Shown in pieces: positions 17,221-27,033 of a stretch of DNA of 64,000 nt (position 1 is its first letter; every line of letters starts with the position of its first letter). Under the pieces are notes generated by a model, which did no database searches, had not been told where the DNA came from, and was given only the letters and a program-made list of their open reading frames with translations. This DNA comes from an uncultured Rubripirellula sp. (GTDB lineage: Bacteria; Planctomycetota; Planctomycetia; Pirellulales; Pirellulaceae). Both the position numbers and the translations under genes were made by a program. Location of the stretch: the NCBI GenBank assembly GCA_938045805.1, contig CALIBL010000035.1, positions 62,001-126,000 on the forward strand, read 5' to 3'.

Positions 17221-19524
17221 TTATCGCCGATATAAAAATGAATCGGACGTTAATATCGATGTGAGTAAAGCGTTAAAACTTCCGCCGCTCTCAAGATACA
17301 CTCGATCAGCTTCAATAAGTGTTTGAGAATCTGAAAGTAGCTCATTACGTCCCATAAAATATCGAAACACATGCCGAATCATCGACTGCCGCACACGATC
17401 TGATCTCGCAAGCCGATCAATCAGATCCAACGCGTCATGAACCTCACCGTCAAGCTGCGCGTCTCCCGTACCTTTCAGCAAGCCGACTGCATCAATCGGT
17501 TTTTCAGGAAATTCACCCTGCACTTTCGGAAGCTTATCCAAAACTTCAGCTGTTCGGAAACGTCCGAAGTCGTCGTAAATCTCAAATGGATAACCAAGGG
17601 GGTTCATTTTTTGATGACACCGCCAACATTCGCGATTTTCGGTCCCTACGAGTCTCTCGCGTAAAGTGCTGCTGTGATCCTCTGGGATTGTCGCATCAAC
17701 TGTAATCGGCACGTCAGGCACTAGTCCAGCAAGCAACCGTTCCTGAATCCACTTACCCCTTCGAATCGGATCGGTACTATCGTTCAGCGAATGAGCAATC
17801 AACCACGCTGGATGCGTCAGGATCCCCGCTCGGTTAGGACGCTTATAAGGCTGGGGCAGTAAAAAATCCTGCTCATCATCTTCAAGGTCGTAAACCATCG
17901 GGTATTTACGATACAGCGGCTGCATGCCATGCAGCAACTTGTATTCATCGGTCGTATTTTTCCACTGCCGAACTTCTTTCACGATCTGCTTAATCGCTCG
18001 GATACTACCATTGAATCCACGATTAAAGTTATGCAAATAGTATTTGTCATTTAGTTGTCCCCAATGATCGAGATCCAACCTCTGGAGTAATTCTCGCTGC
18101 TTTTCTTCGGGAAACCTTTCGGCATCCAACTCTTCTTGGTTCTGCAAATAGAAATCGTAAACCGTATTCCTAAACGTCTGTCGATTGAGGAAATAATACT
18201 CATCCGAGGTCAGCAACCGCTCGAACACATTGGTATCATCATCGAGGATGTTGAGTACAAAAAAGTCCGCATCTCGCTCGTACATATCCGGGTAGTTCTC
18301 GCCGTAGTATGAAAACCCACCTGAACGTTTTTCGTCTTTGAAAACTTTATGAGCATGGGCGTAGCCGAAGAACTCTTGAAAAAACCTCAGAATCCTTGGC
18401 TTTGAGATCTCCTTGTTCGTCAGCAGACGTTGGACCTGTGAGTGAACTTCTTGCAAATCCTCTAGTCGCCCATCTTTCACCGCCTCCATCAAAATCGGAT
18501 CAGGACGTTTATCGGTGAGTGCGAAAGCGATTGAGAAAGCGGTCTCAACGGCGGACAAACGTCGTCTCCCGAACTCATCCTTCGGACCGAGGCCTATCTC
18601 AATGCGATAGATCGATTCGTGTTGTAACATGATCGCCATCAGAGCGATCCGAAGAGCCTCAATCCGAGATTCCTTTGACTCAACCGATGCAGCATCCGCT
18701 TCAGAAATTAACGAACGTTCGTAAAGTTGCGTATAACGTTGGAGTTCTGCGGAAGTAGGATTTCGGTACACCACACGAACAAAGTGTTCTTCGAGCAGAA
18801 CGCGCAAGGCGGAATACTCAGGGTCATCATCGAGATCGAGAAATCGTTTGTACTCGCTTCTTTTTTCGATCAATTGATCAACGCAAGTACCAGCGTTCAT
18901 TAAAAGGACATCGACCACTGCGGAATCGGCGAACAATAGACTCGCATAATCTTTAATCCCCGCCTTGTCGTCCACAACAAATGGTTGGCGAAATGGCTTG
19001 GAGTCGACGCCGTATGATTGTTTTAAATTCTCGAACACATTGGGATTGGTCCGCCAGAGTCGCGATGGTGAATAAGGAAGATCTTTTACCTCACCACTAA
19101 AGAGCCTTTCGTGACTAACCAAGTTACCGAACTCGGGGCTATTCATTTTTTGAAAGAAATCATCTGAATGACCCACCCGCTGCAGCCCATCCTTGATCGA
19201 ATCTAAAAAAGCACCTTTCAAGTCCTCCCCAGGCAGGTCTTCACCGTCCGGCGGCATCACACCGAGAACCACCTGCTCAAAAATCGTCTGCCAACTGCCG
19301 GCGGTACCCGGGTCCAGAGATAGTGACATTAGGTTCTCAATATCTATACCACCCTCCGCATCAGAACCTTGGTGGCAGTCAACACAGTGCTCAGTCAGAA
19401 AACGCGGCACCACCTCTGGTAAAGGTTCAGCGAACGCGGAATTGTCAGCCATCCCAAGAAACAGGAACACAAGGCAAAACCAGACACACGCCTCAAACTT
19501 ACACTTCGCAAACAACACTTCCAT
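17221..19524 (-). CDS. Exported DUF1592/DUF1588/DUF1585-type cytochrome protein
   Basis: 767 residues. A signal peptide (about 1-32) precedes a first heme motif CVDCHQGSDAEGG near residue 47. The middle has the DUF1587/1595/1592 arrangement (LPYSPSRLWRTNPNVFENL, RRLSAVETAFSIAFALTDKRPD, RILRFFQEFFGYAHAHKVFKD). A second CxxCH, in ECWRCHQKMNPLGYPFEIYDDFGRFRT, marks DUF1588, and the C-terminus (RSDRVRQSMIRHVFRYFMGRNE...) is DUF1585. The two CxxCH motifs suggest binding of two c-type hemes in the periplasm. It is followed by its DUF1552 partner 24 bases later. The biochemical role of these pairs is not established; they are expanded in planctomycetes along with sulfatases. Confidence 0.87.
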   Translation of the reverse strand: MEVLFAKCKFEACVWFCLVFLFLGMADNSAFAEPLPEVVPRFLTEHCVDCHQGSDAEGGIDIENLMSLSLDPGTAGSWQTIFEQVVLGVMPPDGEDLPGEDLKGAFLDSIKDGLQRVGHSDDFFQKMNSPEFGNLVSHERLFSGEVKDLPYSPSRLWRTNPNVFENLKQSYGVDSKPFRQPFVVDDKAGIKDYASLLFADSAVVDVLLMNAGTCVDQLIEKRSEYKRFLDLDDDPEYSALRVLLEEHFVRVVYRNPTSAELQRYTQLYERSLISEADAASVESKESRIEALRIALMAIMLQHESIYRIEIGLGPKDEFGRRRLSAVETAFSIAFALTDKRPDPILMEAVKDGRLEDLQEVHSQVQRLLTNKEISKPRILRFFQEFFGYAHAHKVFKDEKRSGGFSYYGENYPDMYERDADFFVLNILDDDTNVFERLLTSDEYYFLNRQTFRNTVYDFYLQNQEELDAERFPEEKQRELLQRLDLDHWGQLNDKYYLHNFNRGFNGSIRAIKQIVKEVRQWKNTTDEYKLLHGMQPLYRKYPMVYDLEDDEQDFLLPQPYKRPNRAGILTHPAWLIAHSLNDSTDPIRRGKWIQERLLAGLVPDVPITVDATIPEDHSSTLRERLVGTENRECWRCHQKMNPLGYPFEIYDDFGRFRTAEVLDKLPKVQGEFPEKPIDAVGLLKGTGDAQLDGEVHDALDLIDRLARSDRVRQSMIRHVFRYFMGRNELLSDSQTLIEADRVYLESGGSFNALLTSILTSDSFLYRR

Positions 19525-19668
19525 TCCCTAGTCGAATCACAATCAATCTGGTTTTACATGATCTCTCACTGCAAGCTACGCTTCCATTGTAGTTGATTCG
19601 ATCCACTCCACCTCCACAAACACCGGTAGATGATCGATAGTCAGAAATAAAGCGTCAATCTAACCGGA

Positions 19669-21069
19669 TTAGACTGGCAAAAGTTTGGGAAGCAACGCTG
19701 TAGCGGCTCCAAGCACAAGGAAAAAACCACACATATCAGTAATGGTGGTGAGTAGGGGACCACTTGCAACCGCAGGATCGACATTAAGTCTCTTCAGCAA
19801 TAGCGGCACGGTTCCGCCAATGGAAACAGCGACCAAGGTATTTGCAAAAAGTGCAAATCCCACGACCAACCCTAGGTACGGATTTCCTTCGAACAGCAAC
19901 GCACATAGTCCGACCAAGATGCCAAGCACTGTACCATTGATCATTCCGACCGAAAGCTCTTTGAACCAAACACGAAACATCTCAGTGGGTCGGATCACAC
20001 CAAGTGACAATTCTCGCATACTCACGGCAACTGCCTGGTTACCACTGCAGCCACTCATGTCGCTGATGATCGGAAGGAAAACAGCTAAAGCGATCACCGC
20101 TTGCAACGTTTCTTGGAAGACAGCGATCACCGCAGCCGCGCCGAGATTCAGGAGAATATTGACGCTGAGCCAACTTAATCGACGTCTCGATCGCAACCAT
20201 AACGGCATGTTGCGAAGCTCTTCGCCCCCAACAATACCCTGACTTTTCAAATAGTCGCTCTCGGACGCCCGTACGCTAGCGTAGTCGACGGCTTCACGAT
20301 GAACGATCCCCTTCAAAACGCCCTCGGTATCAACGACGGGAACACCTAAGAAGGGATGCTTTTCAAAAAATTCCACCAAATCGTCGAGTGGTAAATCGTC
20401 TGAGACCGATAGCGGGGCTCGTATCATGATTTCCTGGACCGATTGCGATCGCTTCACGAACAAAAGCTGACTCATTGGCAACACACCAATCAATCGGCCC
20501 ACCGGATCGCACACATATCCATAGCGTATATCGTACTCGTCATACCGATCATGCTCCGCACTCAGAGTAGTGATGACGTCGGCAACTGACATGCCATCTG
20601 AGAATCGCATCAATTCACGATTCATCAACCCGCCAGCTACCTGATCATCGTACGCCGTTAACTCTCGTGCAGCGTCCGCTTCACTCTGCGGTAACGAATT
20701 CAGAATCGCCTCGGCTTGATCCTCATCCAAGTCGCCGATCACATCGGCCATCTCGTCACTGGAGAGTTCCCGTACAATTGATGCTGCGGTGTCGGGTTCA
20801 ACAGCCGCAATTGTCATAGCGGCTTGCATCTCCGAGAGATGCCCGATTAACTGCGCGGCGTGCTCGGGAAGCATTGAAGCAAGCACTTTTTCTATCTCTG
20901 CTTCATCAAGATGACTCAGTGCGTAGGCTTGCTCAGAAGTGGAAAGACTAGACACATAGTGATCCAGCTCACCAACGGAACCTGCCTCCGCGAGGTGAAC
21001 CATTTCGCGATCGGCCTCGCGGTCTGCTTGAGTCCCACCATCACGGAGAGGTTGATCTAATTGTGTCAT
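19669..21069 (-). CDS. mgtE: MgtE-family magnesium transporter
   Basis: 466 residues, close to the usual 450. The order is the standard MgtE one: a helical N domain (about 30-140, with ELSSDEMADVIGDLDEDQAEAILNSL), a tandem CBS pair (about 145-270, with LPLDDLVEFFEKHPFLGVPVVDTEGVLKGIVHREA), and a C-terminal membrane domain with five helices (about 300-466). The pore segment SGCSGNQAVAVSMRELSLG matches the conserved GN(A/Q)-type motif of MgtE. In characterised members the N and CBS domains sense intracellular Mg2+ and close the channel when it is high. I saw no M-box riboswitch in the 5' flank. It stands alone on its strand. Confidence 0.93.
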   Translation of the reverse strand: MTQLDQPLRDGGTQADREADREMVHLAEAGSVGELDHYVSSLSTSEQAYALSHLDEAEIEKVLASMLPEHAAQLIGHLSEMQAAMTIAAVEPDTAASIVRELSSDEMADVIGDLDEDQAEAILNSLPQSEADAARELTAYDDQVAGGLMNRELMRFSDGMSVADVITTLSAEHDRYDEYDIRYGYVCDPVGRLIGVLPMSQLLFVKRSQSVQEIMIRAPLSVSDDLPLDDLVEFFEKHPFLGVPVVDTEGVLKGIVHREAVDYASVRASESDYLKSQGIVGGEELRNMPLWLRSRRRLSWLSVNILLNLGAAAVIAVFQETLQAVIALAVFLPIISDMSGCSGNQAVAVSMRELSLGVIRPTEMFRVWFKELSVGMINGTVLGILVGLCALLFEGNPYLGLVVGFALFANTLVAVSIGGTVPLLLKRLNVDPAVASGPLLTTITDMCGFFLVLGAATALLPKLLPV

Positions 21070-21545
21070 TACCGACTTGAACCTGAATCTAATTCTATTT
21101 CGACGAGGCGGCTACAGTCCTACTCGGGCCTAACTCGTTACAGAGCCTCGGTAGGGCATCGGAAGCCATCTTCAGAAAAACCACCGCTTAGCATCGTATC
21201 GTCCTAGATATAGGTACGTAAAAGCTTAATCGCAGAGATCAAGGATTAGATGAATGCTGTCTCACCAGTGGTATGGTAACCCTTTGTTGGAATCTGCAAA
21301 GTTGTCCCAGTAAGTTCACCACCGGGGGCTGCGCTCAAACGTCCCAATTCCGTTCTGCCATACGACATCGGTCGTTCGCGTGTAAGCTTAACGCGATAAA
21401 ATGAACCTCCACTTCCAACAACAGCGGGTTCACGAATCAAAAGTCCCAGCAGGTGCATGTACTCGCTCAATTCGGTATCGATATTCAATCGCGTACCTCT
21501 GCAACGGTAAAATGACGCGACCAAAAGCGAAATTCTGGTATTGGA
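21070..21545. other. Intergenic stretch with no confident gene
   Basis: About 475 bases between the mgtE start and the oxidoreductase stop. A 92-codon minus-strand frame (21246-21524) is open, with a weak LLGLLIREPAVVGSGGSFYR segment, but it has no recognisable domain, and I do not call it a gene. The part next to 21069 should contain the mgtE promoter; no riboswitch-like structure was recognised. Confidence 0.35.
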
Positions 21546-22622
21546 CTAGGCGTCAATTAAATCCACCGCGCGACCTTGCTTGAGACTCTCAATAGCCGTT
21601 TCGATGATCTGCTGACCAATCCTAGCAATATCCGTTGATAGTGGTCCCTCGATAGGTAATCCCGCATCTAATCTGGTGAGGACATACTCGATTCCGTTCC
21701 GCTCACCAACCGGTAAATCCTCAACAGGATGGTCATATCCCTCAGGACGTTCCGAGGTTTGGATACGAATCGTCTCCTCGTAGTCATAACTCGAAATCGT
21801 CCCCCGGCTACCACGAACCACAAATCCGCATTTGGGCTGCGGTTGGTTCACCCACGGGTCAGTGAATGTCCCCCAACGTGTTTCGTACTTTGACAGCCCG
21901 TGAGCGTATCGCGCAATCGTAATGCTGTGTTCGTCCACCTCGACGCCCTCGGTGGAGGCAACGATGGACATAACATCAATTGGTTTCTGACCACCGTTGA
22001 ACCATGTACCGAGAGTGACCCCGTAACCGAGATAATCTCGCAATGAGCCTCCACCTGTGGATAGCTTATACCACCAACTGTTCTGCTTATCCTCGATTGT
22101 CGGACTGTATTCGACTTTGTCCGCACCGTGAAATAGCGGTCCCCGATTGCCACCGTAGTAATGCACTTCCAAAACATCACCAATCAACCCACCATCGATG
22201 ACCCTCCAAGCTGTGTAGTGACTCCGATCCCATCGAGCAGGCCAATTGATCACCAATTCAGTGCCGGCTTCCTTTGCGGCGGCAATCATTCGATCCGCAT
22301 CCTTGAGCGAGGCTGCGAACGGTTTTTCAACGAAGAGGTGCGCACCGTAGGGAGCAACCTTCTCGGTCCAATCTGCATGCTCACCGGTTGGAGGACAGAG
22401 AATGACAAGGTCCGGAGCGGAAGCTTCCATGCACTGTCGAAAGTCGGTGTAAACTCGATCCGATGGAATTGCAAGAGCTGCGATTGCTTCGCTCATTGAA
22501 GCAAGGTCTTCATCACAAATCCCGACGATTTCAGCAGCTGAGTGATTCTGCACGCAACGCAGAAGATCTCCCATATGCATGTGCGAAAAATTTACACCAG
22601 CAACTCGCCAAACCTTACTCAC
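21546..22622 (-). CDS. Gfo/Idh/MocA-family oxidoreductase
   Basis: About 358 residues. A Rossmann N-terminal part is visible (VAGVNFSHMHMGDLL...IVGICDED), with CPPTGEHADWTEKV and the family hallmark VEKPFA (the EKP motif, with the catalytic-site lysine). The C-terminal half is the expected alpha/beta substrate domain. The first nucleotide loop is A-G-V-N-F-S rather than a strict GxGxxG. Members use NAD(P) to oxidise or reduce sugars, inositols and related compounds; the substrate is not predictable here. No signal peptide, so cytoplasmic. The GTG at 22622 is preferred because a GGGGG element lies 5-6 bases upstream; TTG at 22634 is the alternative. It lies downstream of a beta-helix gene on the same strand, 240 bases away. 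Confidence 0.85.
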   Translation of the reverse strand: MSKVWRVAGVNFSHMHMGDLLRCVQNHSAAEIVGICDEDLASMSEAIAALAIPSDRVYTDFRQCMEASAPDLVILCPPTGEHADWTEKVAPYGAHLFVEKPFAASLKDADRMIAAAKEAGTELVINWPARWDRSHYTAWRVIDGGLIGDVLEVHYYGGNRGPLFHGADKVEYSPTIEDKQNSWWYKLSTGGGSLRDYLGYGVTLGTWFNGGQKPIDVMSIVASTEGVEVDEHSITIARYAHGLSKYETRWGTFTDPWVNQPQPKCGFVVRGSRGTISSYDYEETIRIQTSERPEGYDHPVEDLPVGERNGIEYVLTRLDAGLPIEGPLSTDIARIGQQIIETAIESLKQGRAVDLIDA

Positions 22623-22864
22623 CGTAACCCCCAATGATTATCGTCATTTTGAGCGTTTCGAGATCCACCGAAGGAACCGACTGTAGATCTTCGATCGCAT
22701 TGCAGCGCTCGCCAGCGGTCGATCCTATGACACCGCTCACCGTCAACAGTCTAAGGCACGAACCGACTCCTAGCGACTGTCCACTATCTTGATACAAAAA
22801 ACAGCCGCCAAGCTGGCGTTGAAACACAGAAAGTAGCTGGCTCCTCTTTAGCCATCTCGCCAGC

Positions 22865-24211
22865 CTATTCCACTGCAGCCAAAGCTCCACTGGAGGGCGT
22901 TTCCTGATATTGATTCCCGACGTAATCTTCGGCGATCACGTAATTTGTTGCCCCACGGCTCAGCAGTTTACTGTTCTTGGCAGGTCGAACATCTCGATGC
23001 ACTGCGTCCCAGGTTAGATTCATAAAGTCCTCCAAACCTGCCCCCGACACAAACCCCTTTGATGTGCCGGAAACCCTTCCCGTCACCACGTTGCCGGCAA
23101 CCGTAACGCCCGATGCTCCCCCCGGAAAACGAATCGCTTCGCCTGCATCGGTGTAGATTGCATTATTGGCAAGTACCATGCCTGCACGCTGTCCCCAACT
23201 ACTGAGATTCATCCCACGACTTCTCGAGACGATCGTGTTGTGGACGACGCTCAAATTAGTCGTCTTTCCCTGATGATCGGTACTTGCAAAAGCTGCACCT
23301 TTCGCGGCTAACAGGATGTTCCGACAAACCTTGGCCTCACCCTGCACCTGCATTGTATTGTCACCACTTCGGTAACAAAGATTTGCTTCAACCCGATTCA
23401 ATCCGTTGCCATTGGTCCCGTAAACGATGATGCACGGGTACTGCGTGTCGTGGACGTGATTCTTGTAGATCCAGTTGTGGTGCGATCCCTGTTTGAGCTC
23501 GATTCCATCCCCCTGCTGTCCTCCACAATCATGAACATGATTACCAGCGATCACCGAATAAGACATGACGGCCTTGCCATGATTACCACCGAGATACATC
23601 GCTTCTCCGGTTGCGTTCATCTCTTTGAAGTCATGAAAATGATTCTCAGTGATAAAGAAATGACTTGTATCATGGCTATTGGTTGTGATCCCCTCCGCCC
23701 CGCTATGGTGAAGGTGACAATGGTCTAACCAAATATTCTGGCAATCATAGAAGCGTATTAAAGTGGAGCCACCAGTGATTTCTAGGTTCCTCAAAGCGAC
23801 ATACTCGTTTCGCGATGACTCACCTAAATTCAGAACGTTCTGTTTCCTATCAGGACGAGTGATCACTACCGCGCCACGCGAGGTGTCACCAACAATCCAT
23901 ATCGGATTCTCCGCAGTTCCTTTTAGATTTAGCGAACACTTTCGAGCCAACGAGTAGCGTCCTGATGCGATCTCGAGATGATCTCCCGGGACGAGTCCAA
24001 TCAGCGATTCGACGAGCCGTTGACCGTTCTGTTCCTCATTGAGACGGTAATCGTAGTCAATTCTCAGATTCCTCTTCGGCTCAACCGCTGACCACTCGGG
24101 TGTCAATGCTCCGATCTCCCACGGTGCCTCCAAAAGGGTTCGTTCTTCAGCATTGCCACATGCCATCATGAACAAGCTCAGCAGAAACAAAAGCGGGGAT
24201 GACCGAAGCAT
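22865..24211 (-). CDS. Exported beta-helix protein, lyase-like (PL6/chondroitinase-B-like)
   Basis: 448 residues with a signal sequence containing a possible lipoprotein Cys (MLRSSPLLFLLSLFMMACGNAEE). The body is a right-handed parallel beta-helix: IASGRYSLARKCSLNLKGTAENPIWIVGD opens it, followed by repeated (N/H)xxH(D/N) rungs such as LDHCHLHHSGAEGI, FITENHFHDF, VIAGNHVHDCGGQQGDGIELKQGSHHNWIYKNHVHD. The opening and rung style resemble chondroitinase-B/alginate-lyase-like proteins, yet no Lys-Arg catalytic pair can be assigned by eye. A periplasmic or outer-membrane polysaccharide-processing role is an inference. The ATG at 24211 is chosen for its GGAG ribosome site and signal peptide; a longer frame begins at 24250 inside a terminator. 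A strong terminator of the preceding gene ends 24 bases upstream. Confidence 0.75.
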   Translation of the reverse strand: MLRSSPLLFLLSLFMMACGNAEERTLLEAPWEIGALTPEWSAVEPKRNLRIDYDYRLNEEQNGQRLVESLIGLVPGDHLEIASGRYSLARKCSLNLKGTAENPIWIVGDTSRGAVVITRPDRKQNVLNLGESSRNEYVALRNLEITGGSTLIRFYDCQNIWLDHCHLHHSGAEGITTNSHDTSHFFITENHFHDFKEMNATGEAMYLGGNHGKAVMSYSVIAGNHVHDCGGQQGDGIELKQGSHHNWIYKNHVHDTQYPCIIVYGTNGNGLNRVEANLCYRSGDNTMQVQGEAKVCRNILLAAKGAAFASTDHQGKTTNLSVVHNTIVSRSRGMNLSSWGQRAGMVLANNAIYTDAGEAIRFPGGASGVTVAGNVVTGRVSGTSKGFVSGAGLEDFMNLTWDAVHRDVRPAKNSKLLSRGATNYVIAEDYVGNQYQETPSSGALAAVE

Positions 24212-24234
24212 ATTTTCTCCTTGACCGTTCACCC

Positions 24235-24268
24235 AAAAAAACACCGACATGCAAATGCATGCCGGTGT
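24235..24268 (-). terminator. Rho-independent terminator after the coiled-coil gene
   Basis: On the minus strand a 13-bp stem (one mismatch, loop of 2) at 24268-24241, ACACCGGCATGCA paired with TGCATGTCGGTGT, runs straight into seven T residues. It sits 36 bases after the stop of the coiled-coil gene and 24 bases before the start of the beta-helix gene at 24211. Confidence 0.88.
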
Positions 24269-24303
24269 AATGCTAGTTCAATATGGGGCAACACTAAAAA
24301 CGC

Positions 24304-25089
24304 TTACTCAACCGAAGTTGGTGCGTCACCCTCATCCGAATTCGACTCCTCATCCGAAGAAGAGCTCTGCTCTTGGACAGCTGCAGCAGCGACTGCTTCC
24401 TTCAGCTGCTTTTCTGACTCTTCTCGTTGCTTCTCAGATTCTTGAAGCTTCTTAGCGATATCTTGTACCTCAGCAGTGACCGCAACGAGTCGTTGCTCGG
24501 TGCTATTGAGCTTGTCTGCCATCGCTTTGATTTCCGCATCTGCAGCATCTTTGGCTCGCTGCACTGCAGCCAACTTTTCACTCCACTCTTTCGCTGCCGC
24601 CTCGTGTGCCGCGCGATCATTCGCACCCTGCTCTTCCAACTGCTTGTTACGTTGGTTTGAAGCGGTTAGCTTCCCAAGTGTTTCTTGGTTCTGCTTTTTG
24701 GCATTAGCTAACTGCTTATTTGTCTCGTTGAGCTTTTGATTCAAAGCAGCAATCGCTGATTTCTGCTTAGCAATCTGCCCAGACTTGGCCTTCAGATTGG
24801 ATTCCAGATCAGAGATTGACGCTCGCTGCTTTGCAAGCTGGCCGCTCTGCTCCTGAATCCTTGAATCTCTCTGAGAGATGGTTTCATCACGCTGCTCAAC
24901 AGCTTGATTGAGTCCATCGATCTCCTCGTTTTGAGAAGCAACATGTTGCTTGAGCTCTAGACTCTCTCGATACGAGCCAATTCGTTTAAGAACTGGCAGG
25001 CGCTTTAGAAATTGCTTGGCATCCACCGTGTTGGCGGGCACCAAAAGGAAAGCTAGAGAGGCGATTGTAATCGTGCTTAACCGCTTCAT
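24304..25089 (-). CDS. Exported coiled-coil protein with acidic tail
   Basis: 261 residues of unassigned function. A signal peptide (about 1-24, cleavage near VDA) precedes a long heptad-rich coiled coil from about 45 to 235, with repeated I-x-x-Q-x-x-x-I/L patterns and Lys/Gln/Glu-rich composition. The tail is SSSSDEESNSDEGDAPTSVE, acidic and Ser-rich. Proteins with a signal peptide and long coiled coil in planctomycetes may be structural or envelope-linked, but nothing here points to a specific role. A strong terminator follows. The start has a GTGAAAGAA element upstream. Confidence 0.8.
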   Translation of the reverse strand: MKRLSTITIASLAFLLVPANTVDAKQFLKRLPVLKRIGSYRESLELKQHVASQNEEIDGLNQAVEQRDETISQRDSRIQEQSGQLAKQRASISDLESNLKAKSGQIAKQKSAIAALNQKLNETNKQLANAKKQNQETLGKLTASNQRNKQLEEQGANDRAAHEAAAKEWSEKLAAVQRAKDAADAEIKAMADKLNSTEQRLVAVTAEVQDIAKKLQESEKQREESEKQLKEAVAAAAVQEQSSSSDEESNSDEGDAPTSVE

Positions 25090-25400
25090 TTTTTTCTTTC
25101 ACTGGGTTGTGCGTTAGGATTCTCTCATGAAAACCGGTCTGATAGCGTAGATCACGGTTAGGCAACCGCAAGTAACTAGGCAATCTTTTCGGAAAGCAAT
25201 GTTCTTTAGGGCCGCGAATAATCTTCGATTCTCGACTTGAACAATTGTAGCGAATTTACGGATTAGGCAAGCTACTCAGCCGCCATCGAGTGTATGGATT
25301 GCAAAATGTTTTCTACCATCAAACTCGCGATTCCACTCAAGGAAAAGACTGACATGAGGCCTTGCCGAAGGGATCGACCTAAACCCATCGGCCGAGAAAT
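25090..25400. other. Intergenic region, nothing recognised
   Basis: About 310 bases between the DUF1501 gene stop and the coiled-coil gene start, both on the minus strand. It should hold the coiled-coil promoter. I see no clear terminator hairpin, RNA gene or repeat. Confidence 0.4.
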
Positions 25401-26903
25401 TCAGGTGATGAGATCATGCAAAACCTTCGCCTGATCAGTCGGACCGATCAAACGCTGATTGAGCCCTTGGTAGGGGAAACTGAATCTTCGAGGATCAATT
25501 CCCAACTGGTGCAAAATCGTGGCTTGGAGATCTCGGACGCCAACAGGATTCTCCGTGATGTAATACCCCAACTCGTCAGTCGCTCCATATGACCCAGGTC
25601 TGATTCCCCCACCTGCCATCCACATGGTGAACGCATAGGGATGGTGATCCCGGCCAATAAACCCGGGCTTTAAGACCTTATTCACATTATTCTGCATCAT
25701 GGGAGTTCGGCCAAATTCGCCTCCCCAGACAACCAAGGTCTCATCAAATAATCCTCGCTGCTTCAAATCGGTGATCAATCCCGCGATAGCGCGATCGATC
25801 TGCGCACATTTGATCGGCAAGGTTTCATCAATCGACTCTCCTCGAGATGAACCGTGATGATCCCAGCCCCAATCGTATAACTGGACAAATCGAACTCCAT
25901 TTTCTACCAGACGTCTGGCGAGCAGACAGTTGTTTGCAAAAGTAGGATCATCCCCCCGATAAAGCTGCCGCGGATCAGCGGCAGATTCCGCATCCGAAAC
26001 GTATCCTGGCTGTGCACCGTAAAGATCGAGAGTCCGCATCGATTCTCGGCTGATATCCATCACCTCGGGGACAGACAACTGCATCCGAAACGCCAACTCG
26101 TATTGCGAAATGCGAGTCAAGGTTTCAGGATCACCAACGGTTTGATGCTGATAGCGATTCAAGTCCTCGATGGCATCTAACGTCTTCCTGCGAGCTTTGC
26201 GATCAAGTCCCTTGGGGTTGGAGAGAAACAGAATCGGATCTCCACCATCCGTTCGACACTGGACACCCTGATAAACCGTTGGCAAAAAGCCGCTCCCCCA
26301 CAGCGACTTACCCGCACTGGGTGTTTTGCCGCCAGAGGAAAGCACAACAAAACCGGGCAGGTTCTCGTTTTCTGAACCAAGCCCATAGGTGACCCATGAT
26401 CCCATCGCCGGATAACCCAGCAGCGGATTTCCTGTGTGCATGAACAACTGAGCAGGTGAATGGTTGAACTGTTCGGTATTCATTGAGCGAATCACACAGA
26501 GATCATCCGCTAATTTTGAGAGCTGAGGTAGATGCTCACTAATCGTCTGCCCGGTTTCACCGTGCTGGTCAAAACCGCATTGCGGTCCTAGCATCTTTGG
26601 CACGCCGCGGATGAATGCGAACCGTTTACCCTCCAGGTACTCCTGCGGGCACTCGGTATCGTGCAATCTTCCAAGTGCAGGCTTATGATCGAAGAGCTCT
26701 AGCTGGGAAGGTGATCCCGCCATGTGCAGATAAATCACCGACTTCACTTTCGCAGGAATTCTCCACGAACCTTCGGCTCCCCCGACGCGTTGGCTGAGCA
26801 ACGAGCTCAGCGCCATTGCCCCGAAGCCCAATCCACCGCGACCAAAAAAATGTCGTCGTGTTTCAGCACGTACTCTGTCGAGTTCTAATGGGAGATCTGA
26901 CAT
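25401..26903 (-). CDS. DUF1501 protein with twin-arginine signal
   Basis: 500 residues from the chosen start. The Tat signal is RRHFFGRGGLGFGAMALSSLL at about 16-36. DUF1501 hallmarks include YLHMAGSPSQLELFDHKP, GPQCGFDQHGETGQTISEHLPQL, NTEQFNHSPAQLFMHTG, VQLYDWGWDHHGSS and VVWGGEFGRTPMMQ with GRDHHP. The fold is alkaline-phosphatase/sulfatase-like, but the reaction is unknown. The ATG at 26903 is preferred over the longer frame at 27008, because it places the Tat motif near the N-terminus. Its gene follows the PSCyt/DUF1553 gene on the same strand 130 bases later, the normal DUF1549/DUF1553 plus DUF1501 couple of planctomycetes. Confidence 0.88.
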   Translation of the reverse strand: MSDLPLELDRVRAETRRHFFGRGGLGFGAMALSSLLSQRVGGAEGSWRIPAKVKSVIYLHMAGSPSQLELFDHKPALGRLHDTECPQEYLEGKRFAFIRGVPKMLGPQCGFDQHGETGQTISEHLPQLSKLADDLCVIRSMNTEQFNHSPAQLFMHTGNPLLGYPAMGSWVTYGLGSENENLPGFVVLSSGGKTPSAGKSLWGSGFLPTVYQGVQCRTDGGDPILFLSNPKGLDRKARRKTLDAIEDLNRYQHQTVGDPETLTRISQYELAFRMQLSVPEVMDISRESMRTLDLYGAQPGYVSDAESAADPRQLYRGDDPTFANNCLLARRLVENGVRFVQLYDWGWDHHGSSRGESIDETLPIKCAQIDRAIAGLITDLKQRGLFDETLVVWGGEFGRTPMMQNNVNKVLKPGFIGRDHHPYAFTMWMAGGGIRPGSYGATDELGYYITENPVGVRDLQATILHQLGIDPRRFSFPYQGLNQRLIGPTDQAKVLHDLIT

Positions 26904-27033
26904 GAATTTCTCGAGTAGAACTGTGTTGTCAATAAAGATTGCGTTGAAGGTGAACAATAACAATGGATGTGATCCACATGAAATGCAGCCTGATTTCATG
27001 AGGAGCATTCACACCTATTACCAAAATTTAAAC

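Noticed and set aside
21070..21240. M-box (Mg2+) riboswitch upstream of mgtE
   Set aside because: No recognisable M-box helix pattern was found in the leader; the claim would need a covariance-model search.
21246..21524. 92-codon minus-strand frame between mgtE and the oxidoreductase
   Set aside because: No recognised domain, no clear ribosome site, and an overlapping plus-strand frame of similar quality; likely non-coding.
22615..22890. 91-codon minus-strand frame in the gap between the oxidoreductase and the beta-helix genes
   Set aside because: Overlaps the ends of both flanking genes in another frame and has no family features.
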